A stretch of DNA of 64,000 nucleotides from positions 1,514,593 to 1,578,592 of the forward strand of contig KL197713.1 in NCBI GenBank assembly GCA_000697665.1. Direction: 5' to 3'. The DNA is from Jaapia argillacea MUCL 33604. Taxonomy: Eukaryota; Basidiomycota; Agaricomycetes; Jaapiales; Jaapiaceae. The notes under the pieces were generated by a model. It saw only the letters and a program-made list of their open reading frames with translations. It did no database searches and was not told the origin of the DNA. The translations under genes and the position numbers were made by a program. The number at the start of each line of letters is the position of its first letter. Positions within the stretch are counted from its first letter, which is position 1. Shown here in pieces: positions 56,569 through 64,000 of the stretch.

Positions 56569-59500
56569 TCAAATCTTGAAGGGCACCGAGACCTCAACTA
56601 AGGCATCCGCCCTCTTCGTAGCCACCGCCCAAGTCGGTAAGAAAGCCAACACCTCCTCATATGCCGGTATCCTTGCCCTCCTCGCATCGTCAGGTAACTC
56701 AACACCAGCCATCCCACTCTCATACTCCGCCCAAGAACAAGCAGCTCGGGCTTCCACGGTGAAATGTGGAGACGAAGCGGAGGAAGAGTAGGATGAGCTA
56801 GGAGTGAAAGATACCTCCACTTCGAACTTCTTCTCCCAATCCCGACTCCATAACCTCAGCTCCTTCAGTCCTTCGGGAGGTATAGGATATCCCGATTGCA
56901 TACCCTTTGTCCCTCCTTCACGAACATTGAACGAGGTTACATTGACGTTATCGAAGTAAATCTTGCAAGCTCTCGTATTGACGCCTCGAATGGAGATGAG
57001 AGCGGAAGAGCCATTAACTCGTTTCGCGTCGAACTCGAGCCAGTCTGATAGAGTTGTCGAAGGTGATGATTCGACCATCGCCGACAGTGACGGCTGTTGT
57101 TCCTTTTGGTCCGATGGAGACGAAAGGGAGCTCTGAGAATGTTTGCCAGGACTAGGCAACAGCCCTCCCTCCCAAACGCAAGTCGTCAACCCAGGCCTCA
57201 ATACGTCCTCCTCTCCACACGTAACTTTCTGCCCCCAACTGGACGGCAGCTCAGTCACAATACCTCTCTCCAAATAGCTCCTACTTCCAGTCAGACTGGT
57301 CAAAGCCGTGAAGTCACTGGATGTTTGGTTGAAGGTGAGAGTTTGCTGGAAAAAGATCTTGAAGGGCGCTTCTTGAGAGAATGGGTTGGCGGTGTAGGTG
57401 TAGAGGGTCGTCAGGATGAACGTAAGGAGGAGGATCCACGTGACGGAGGTGTGAAGCTTCGGTAGGAAGGGCAGAAGGGGGAGTGTGATTAGGAATGAAA
57501 GGGCGCAGAGAGCAGTGTATACTGAAAATGGGATGAGAAGATTGTTCAGCATCACGTCGATCATCTGGATGCAATTCAACTCACCAGTCCGTGCGCTACT
57601 TCCATCAACCAAAGTCTGACCCAAAGTCCCAACCAACAACATCGCCATCTGTGAGAGCAACAACGCAGGTGCCGGCACGCTTAACACAAACTGTAACATC
57701 CACCAACCAATTGCATCTTCAGCTGACTCGGATTTGTTGCCTGTTCGACGACGAAACAGCAAATCAGTTGACGCGAGCGTCGCGTCAACGATAGAATGAA
57801 ATAAGGGACGCCAGCTCACCAATCACCCCATTAACTTGCTCGCTCCCACCCTCGGTTACCCTCCTTTGTTGATGTATGAGAGGCGTAATCTCGGTTGGGT
57901 GCTCATCCACAATCTCCCTGCCTCCCTCTTCTCCCTCTCCTTCTTCGCCATCAACCTCAAACCTGACCCCCCTAACCCTTCTCACCTCTTCCCCTTCAGC
58001 ACCCAAACCAAGCCCAGCATGTCCCCTCCCCCATAGAATCTCACCGCCCTCCACACACCCAGCAAGCAACACTCCAACATGCCAAAATGTAACCCAATAC
58101 AAACCTCCCACACCATACCTCGTTTCAGCAATAGTTGCAACGAGTAGGAAGATGTAGGAAAGGAAGTAGAGTGAGAGGGTTAGAGTTAGTTTCGTTCGGG
58201 CTGGGGAGAGGGGATGTGTTGGGATGTGGAGGTGTGGGTGGGGATTGGAAAGGAGAGTAAGGGGGAGGACGAGAGAAAGGTAGGAGACGGAGAGGGAGGT
58301 TAGGAGGACTAGGATGGGTGACGAGTGGATGATCTAGACACAATAAAAAATGCAGGTATACAACCAAGAAAAGGGGGCATGTGAGTCATTGCGACGATAC
58401 TAAACTAAGGAAGACTTACAAAAGGGTTAAACTTGACATAACCCACAACCAACCCGACCTGCGCCAACACCCCAACCAAAACACAAACCCAAAATCTCCC
58501 CCATCCCCTAGGCCATTTCCTCAACACGTTCCGTAAGCGTGATTCGTGAGTACCATGAACGCCGTTAGTTGTCGGGTCGGATTGGCGTTGTTGTTTGTTC
58601 TTGGTATAGATGTATAGGAACAGAACGACAAGAAGAATGGGACCGACGACGAGTAGGATGATGTCGGTTATAATGAGTGAGCGGAGGGAGAACAGGACGA
58701 GGTACGAGCCCAACACTGTCACGGTATGAATCAGCATCCATCATATCCATAAAAGAAAAGGCTTACAATCGAAGTAAACCGCATCCCCTCCCGCTTCTTC
58801 CTTCCCTGTTGTATTCAATAATCCAACGCCGGCACCCTTCACACTCTCCATCATAGCCCACAACGCCCTCCTCCCACCTTCCACATCCCTAACATCATCA
58901 TATTTCGTATGGTATTTACTCCTCCCTTTGTAAAAGGCCAAATCCAACCCTTCCATCCCAGGTCTCTCGAATCCATCATCCGAAGAAGTGAAGGGTTGGT
59001 TGTAGACTTGGTAGTCGGTGTACGAACGAACTACACCGCGTTTGTAGGCGTCGGAGGAGAGGACGTTGGTGTGTGGGTGAGGGACGTGTGAGGTGTAGGA
59101 GAGGGTTGGAGAGTAGGAAGTTGTACGGAATAACAGGGGTCGGCTAGGGACAATATCATTGGTGAGAATCGTAGAAGCGACTTGGAAAGTCGACTTACCC
59201 TCCTGCTGCAGCGCCTTCGAGATTGAAGAAGCTGGTACAGATTTTTGACCAGGGATGTTCCAAGAACCTGCCATCGCAATCCACTCTGAACACCAATTCG
59301 CCACCAAACTAAGGTGGAAAAGACCTACAGATGAGCTCCATGCAACCCATCCTCCTCTCCATTGTTTATATTGAAAATCGCCGTCTTTGTTCCCCTCCCC
59401 TCTCTACTAGAGAGATACTCCACCATCTGCAAAAGAGTTACCACACCCATCCCATCATCCGTAGCTCCCGGGGCTGTAGATACCGAATCATAATGCGCTG

Positions 59501-59982
59501 AGAATAATACCGCGTCTTTGTCATGGTATTCGGGATCGGTACCGGGGATTTTCACGAGGATGTTAGTCGACTCAAAGTAGACTCCAGTGGAAGAGGCAGA
59601 GAGGGCCCAGGTGGAGTTGGAGGTAAGGTCGGAGGCTATGAAGACTGGGGCGGGAGAGCTGGATGCGATTTGGTGGAGGCGGGTAAGGAGAAAGCTATGG
59701 ACATGGTCGTTAAAATGGGAGATGAAGGGGTGCGGATGGGCCGTAATCTGACAAGGATATATCTTGATATTCAGTAAGAAATCACGACGAATTCGAACTC
59801 ACTGCATGAAGGTCCTGCCAGGCTTTCGTCAAGTTCAATCCATCCTGTTTCTTGGGGATGCTATGGGGCTCCTCGACGACAAGTACGGAGGAGAATATTA
59901 GAAAATAGACAACAACTGCGAGAACTGTGGTTGGTATCGTTTTGAATGCCAGCAGCTTTGCGATATGGTCTCGGATGGCCAT
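56569..59982 (-). CDS. PFF1: Vacuolar membrane M28 metalloprotease (Pff1-like)
   Basis: Eight exons (59982-59803, 59747-59329, 59267-59199, 59143-58767, 58715-58420, 58333-57820, 57740-57585, 57521-56569) give 987 residues, the family's usual size. An N-terminal helix (TTVLAVVVYFLIFSSVLVV) is followed by the luminal M28 peptidase. Its zinc ligands and catalytic acid are in AHYDSVSTAPGATDDGMG and INNGEEDGLHGAHLFLEHPW, with FFNLEGAAAGGRPLLFR after them. About eight transmembrane helices follow, with a basic/acidic cytosolic loop, and then a C-terminal luminal beta-rich domain ending ADALVEVSVPFKI. The yeast homologue is a vacuolar membrane zinc protease. All introns are short and phase-consistent, including one at the GAH|LFLEHPW junction. 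Confidence 0.92.
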
Positions 59983-60703
59983 CGCATTGGCGGTTCAATT
60001 TCAACGAACGACCACGCGTCACTTCAACCTTGTCCTCCACGAACTTAACCTAAATACACCATCTCTGGCATTCTAACCTCGTTCCCACAATTCCGATCTA
60101 CCAACAAACATATTCGGGATGCCTGGTTAGACTCGGCGAAAAGAACGGTCCTTTGGTCCTACAAGATGACCGGCGTGGAAGAACTCTTGCAAATGTGTTG
60201 TGTGCTCGTACCTGCTCCCACCTTCATGTGCCAATTCCTGTACCCTTTACTGGATTAGTTTCTCGGCGCAGCTCGGTGTGAAAAAAAGAGAGATGCTACC
60301 ACTTTATCTAAGTGTCTCTCAAAGCGTACCATCAAAGACGGTCTCCGTGAGTGCTTAAGACAACGTTCCACCGCACTCCTGACTCCCAAAACCGTCTGGA
60401 GAGTGCAGTGAAAGCCGCAAAACTCTTCTAATCTTGATCGGCAGAGCTTTGACCTCCTCCAATCTACGCTCGACGCGCCGGTCCTCCAAATGCTGTAACT
60501 TATCGCGACATCAAGAGTCCGATGTATTCCCTGACGCGGGGAGCTATCAACAGGCCGCTCAGTTGCGTTGCACGGCTTACTTTTGATCCACCTAACCCAG
60601 GCACGTCCCTGTCCGAACAGTCCATCGCCTCAAATACAAGGTATAGAGAATTACACCTACTTGCACCCCTACTTGCACACCAGCAACACATTGCTCTCCG
60701 ATA
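59983..60703. other. Duplicated upstream region of the first tandem membrane gene
   Basis: From about 60340 this aligns with 62785 onward upstream of the second tandem copy. The left part contains the M28 protease promoter. No gene is seen. Confidence 0.5.
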
Positions 60704-61847
60704 ATGAGCTCCTTTGCCCCTTCACTCGGATTGCTGGAGAGGGCTTTGCCTGGGGGGAACAATGTTTCGACTCTCACTTATATTATTTCGGAGAACAACG
60801 TGAGTACGAGTCATGTCTCTATTCGATAGTCAAGGTCTAACCCTGTTTTCCCTGGTGGATAGCATCCTCCCGTGCTATCGTTTGATAAAAACCATCAATT
60901 TCTCCCCCTTTTGGGTGCCTTCATGGCGCCTTCCTTCCTTGCTGGGTTCTGGTATCAGCCCATCCCATTAACGTTATCGGGCATCAGTCTCGGAGCCTAC
61001 TACACTATCACATTTATCCTTGCTCAAACCTCAGAAATTGCTAAATCCAGGTCAGACATTGTTCCGTCCAATTGTGCCGTGAGTACCGAAATCGTCGCAA
61101 TGTAATACGCTTCCTGATCACCTACTTGTCCAATTTCGGCCTACCGATAGAACGAGACGCACAACTTTGGCCTGTGTCTTTTGCTCTACTCGATCCTTGC
61201 TAAAGTCAGATCATCATCATCCAAGATGCCAGTCGTTCGGCGCTGGTATCTCCAGCCCTTCGCGATGGTTTTCTCGATCCTCCTCCTATTCCTATTGGGC
61301 ACCGCTCCCTTCATCCTCTCGATGTACGGTGCCTATCGCTCGGACCCAAGTCTTACCGGTACATATTGAAACTCAAACCATCTGCTTAATCTCACTCGAC
61401 GATTATCCAGATACCGTTGCAATCACCTTCATGACCTTTTTGTTGCTCCGCGTTGTTGTACAGTTCTACCTAATGTGTTACACGTGGAACTCGGAGATTC
61501 GGGATAGACCAGTCAGTCTCAATCACCCATCATTCGCTCTTCCATAGGATTCCCGCTGATATAGTGACATTTCACACTAGGTCGCCTACCGGATGATCAC
61601 AGCTCTCCTAGTCTCCACCCAAATCATCATGGCAGTTACTGGAGGACTACTCGCAGCCGGCACGCAACCGCCAGCAGTGTCTTTGCGGCTCGACATGGTG
61701 TACCGTGCTTTCCAACTATTCCCCGAATTTTATGTTAGTGTAGCTATGAGTTGGTTTTCGGTAAGCCCGGGTCCAAGCGATCGCATTGGCAGGGCACCTT
61801 CTGTGGATGTTGCGTTGGATCATGTTGAAGGAGTACAAGCCGAATGA
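60704..61847 (+). CDS. Multi-pass membrane protein of unknown function, tandem copy 1
   Basis: Exons 60704-60799, 60863-61078, 61151-61358, 61411-61511 and 61581-61847 keep frame and give about 295 residues. The hydrophobic segments are LPLLGAFMAPSFLAGFWYQP, LSGISLGAYYTITFILAQ, NFGLCLLLYSIL, WYLQPFAMVFSILLLFLLGT, VAITFMTFLLLRVVVQFYLM and MITALLVSTQIIMAVTGGLL. The exon boundaries and phases are identical in copy 2, which is good evidence that both are real. I do not recognise the family. The 3' end is uncertain: a different frame from about 61793 to 61909 (WMLRWIMLKEYKPNEF) looks coding, but no acceptable intron joins it, so a late frameshift or an unseen exon is possible. Confidence 0.6.
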
Positions 61848-63184
61848 GTTCTCGTTCGTATTGTTGATTGTATCACAAATATCACTCTTTTCAATCAGAT
61901 GGATACCTTTGAATTAGTTGCCTGAGGAATTCGAAAGATGGGGGCGACACGCTGGTTACAGTGACCCACGTACTTGAGGACGGGTCTTTATCAATAAATA
62001 CGACAAGGGACCAAAGTGACTCCGAAGTGGGGGAAGAGCAAGTAGAGCAGAAATGATCGACCAACAGTGCTTGTCTATTAGGAAGAACGTATACCTCGTG
62101 AGGCACGGTGGTCGATGGGATGCAAAACCCTGCAAATTTGATTACTGTAAACCGTGGCTGGCATCGGACGACTCGGAGATGGCAATGGTTCGTGTAGGGT
62201 ACTTGGGCTGAAGTCGGTCCTCAAATGCCTGTCTCTCGTAGACGTACTGACCATAAGTACGAGATGAGAGCACGTCGGCCGTAAGTGAATCATAGAGTCG
62301 TAGAGAATGTCTGGTGGGAGGGGGAGGACTCGAACCTGAAAACACCAAAAGAAACGACCATCCAAGACGCCAAGGCGAGGAATATCTGAAAAATTGGCAA
62401 GCGGCATTCGAACAGAGGGCAGAACACGGAACGCCCTAGTAAAAGGCAAGGGCGTTGTATACTTGTTCCACCTTCTGCCGCTGAGAGTAAGTGAAGACGA
62501 CATGAACGCTCAAGACAAGCCAAGGAAATTTCTCGAGTCGCGGGGTCCGGACCGGATGGGCAAAGTCCCGGGCCCTGCCATGCAACGACATTCCGAATTC
62601 GAAGGTCTGACACTTATGTGCGACCCAATTTTCTACCAAATGTTGAACTTGGGCGACACGCCGACACGAGATTCATATAAGGCGAAAAGACGTCAAGTCA
62701 CCCGTTCCGATTTTACCATGCTAGCGCTTTTGACGATGTAGCCCAGCGAGCTGCATATTTCTCATTGTAATTGCAGAGTATCAAGGACGATCTTCGTGAG
62801 TGCCTACGACAACGCTCCTGACTCCCTAAACCATGGAACCTCCCCTTTGTCGACCCAAAATCATGTCCTCTGGAGGACGCAGTGAAAGCCGCGAAACTCT
62901 TGAGACTAGTCTAACCTTGTTCGGTAGAACTTTGACTCCTCCGATCCACACTTGACGCGCCCAATGCCCATCCAAATGCTGTGACTTGTCGCGACTTCAA
63001 CTAACTTCAAGGGTCACTTCACGTGAGGACCTGTCAGCAGGCCGCTCAGTTGCGTTGCACAGCTTCCCTTTGATCCACCCAGCCCAGGCACGCCCCGATC
63101 CGAACTGTACATCGCCTCAAAACACGAGGTATACTTAAGATACTCACACCAACATGTACATCAGGGACGCATTGCCCCCCGAAG
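61848..63184. other. Spacer between the two tandem membrane genes
   Basis: The right part (from about 62785) is the duplicated upstream region. The left part has overlapping minus-strand frames (62613-62290, 62503-62078) with a hydrophobic stretch (FQIFLALASWMVVSFGVF), which could be a gene remnant, but no family is recognised. Confidence 0.45.
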
Positions 63185-64000
63185 ATGGGATCCTTTACCC
63201 CTTCACTCAGATTGCTGGAGAGGGCTTTGCATGGGGGGAACAATGTTTCGATCCTCACTTATATCATTTCGGAGAACAACGTACGAGCCTTCTCACTATT
63301 TGATGGGCAAGGTCTAACCCTCTTGTCCTGGTGTATAGGATCCTCCCACCCTATCGTACGATAACGACCACCAAACTCTCCCCCTCCTGGGTGCCATCAT
63401 GGCGCCTTCCTTCTGCGCTGCATTCTGGTATCAGCCCATCCTGTTAACGTTATCGGGCGTCAGTCTCGCAGCCTACTACATTATCGAATATATCCTCGTT
63501 CAAATCTCAGAAATTGGTAAATCCAGGTCACACATCGTTTTGTCCATTTGTGCCGTGAGTACCCAAATCTTCGCCATGTAATACACTTCCTGATCGCCTA
63601 CTTGTCCGATTTCGGCGTACCCATAGAACGAGATGTACAATTTTGGCCTGTGCCTTTTGCTCTACTCGATCTTCAGCAGAGTCAGATTATCATCCAGGAT
63701 GCCAGTCGTTCGACGTTGGTATCTCCAACCCTTCGCAATGGTTTTGTCGATCCTATCCCTATTCCTATTGGGCACCACCCCCTTCATCCTCTCGATGTAT
63801 GGTACCTATCGTTCGGACCCACGTCTTATCGGTACACATTAAAGCTCAAACCATCTTCTCAATCTCACTTGGCGAAAACCAGATTCCGTCGCAATCACCT
63901 TTCTGACCTTTTTGTTGCTTCGCGTTGTTGTGCAGTTCTACCTAATGTGCTACACGTGGAATTTGGATATTCCACATCGACGAGTCAGTCTCGTTCATCC
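63185..64000 (+). CDS. Multi-pass membrane protein of unknown function, tandem copy 2 (runs off window)
   Basis: Exons 63185-63280, 63339-63554, 63627-63831 and 63883-63983 match copy 1 exon by exon, with the same lengths except one missing Ser codon in exon 3 and the same intron phases. Residues differ at many places (GSFTPSLRLLERALHGGNNV versus SSFAPSLGLLERALPGGNNV), yet the frame is kept throughout, which suggests selection on both copies. The next exon lies beyond the window. Function unknown. Confidence 0.6.

Larger units (their letters stand above)
60340..64000 (+). repeat. Tandem duplication of about 2.45 kb carrying the paired membrane genes
   Basis: Sequence from about 60340 to 61550 is repeated from about 62785 to the window edge in the same orientation, including promoter, exons and introns. 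The offset between start codons is 2481 bp. More copies may follow to the right. Confidence 0.75.

Noticed and set aside
62310-62345. tRNA-like B-box (GGTTCGAGTCC on the minus strand)
   Set aside because: No matching A-box, acceptor stem or anticodon arm could be folded around it. It lies in sequence resembling a decayed coding region.
1-64000. CRISPR arrays, bacterial operons, integrons, rRNA
   Set aside because: No regularly spaced repeats and no prokaryotic gene organisation. The window is eukaryotic and intron-rich throughout.

Overview
This is a window of a filamentous basidiomycete nuclear genome, almost certainly an Agaricomycete. Nearly every gene is split by short GT-AG introns (mostly 50-70 nt), genes lie close together on both strands, and the protein families (KDZ-type transposase with a DUF6698-like partner, an expanded 2OG-Fe(II) oxygenase type, lineage-restricted membrane proteins) are typical of mushroom-forming fungi. 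No bacterial features, CRISPR arrays, rRNA or tRNA genes were found. Two runs of N (28819-29551 and 47482-48317) interrupt the sequence. Exon models were built by hand from reading-frame and splice-site continuity and have not been checked against RNA.

Region 1 (1-27921) is conserved housekeeping DNA. In order it holds the start of a gene running off the left edge, a glutaredoxin-like gene whose 3' end overlaps a ZCCHC8-like zinc-knuckle/PSP gene in another frame, a four-helix membrane protein, a GH16 glucanase, a 12-exon 2OG-Fe(II) oxygenase, a coiled-coil AT-hook protein, UPF1, a HYPK-like UBA protein, mitoribosomal MRP51/bS1m, a nucleotide-sugar transporter, ELP3 and MDM12. Several of these act in RNA surveillance or translation (UPF1, HYPK, MRP51, ELP3, the ZCCHC8-like protein). 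They share a 334-bp divergent promoter region (UPF1/HYPK) and very short convergent spacers (52 bp HYPK/MRP51, 89 bp ELP3/MDM12).

Region 2 (about 28000-44560) is transposon-rich and duplicated. A terminal-inverted-repeat element with a TAA target duplication carries a smaller 404-bp TA-flanked MITE nested in its left arm, and its interior is lost in an assembly gap. Two copies of a polytopic membrane-protein gene of unknown function lie 12 kb apart. The left copy is dead and the right copy appears intact. Between them sits a KDZ-superfamily DNA transposon whose transposase has three in-frame TGA codons, while its DUF6698-like companion gene is open across seven exons. The nonsense codons in the dead genes are explained by C-to-T changes, mostly CGA to TGA, which suggests methyl-cytosine decay.

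Region 3 (44561-64000) mixes unique and tandemly duplicated genes: a membrane protein with a long, internally duplicated Gln/Pro/Ser-rich tail, a PPIL1-type cyclophilin, three tandem copies (two degenerate, one a fragment) of a family of unknown function, a vacuolar membrane M28 metalloprotease, and a tandem pair of open multi-pass membrane protein genes, the second running off the right edge.
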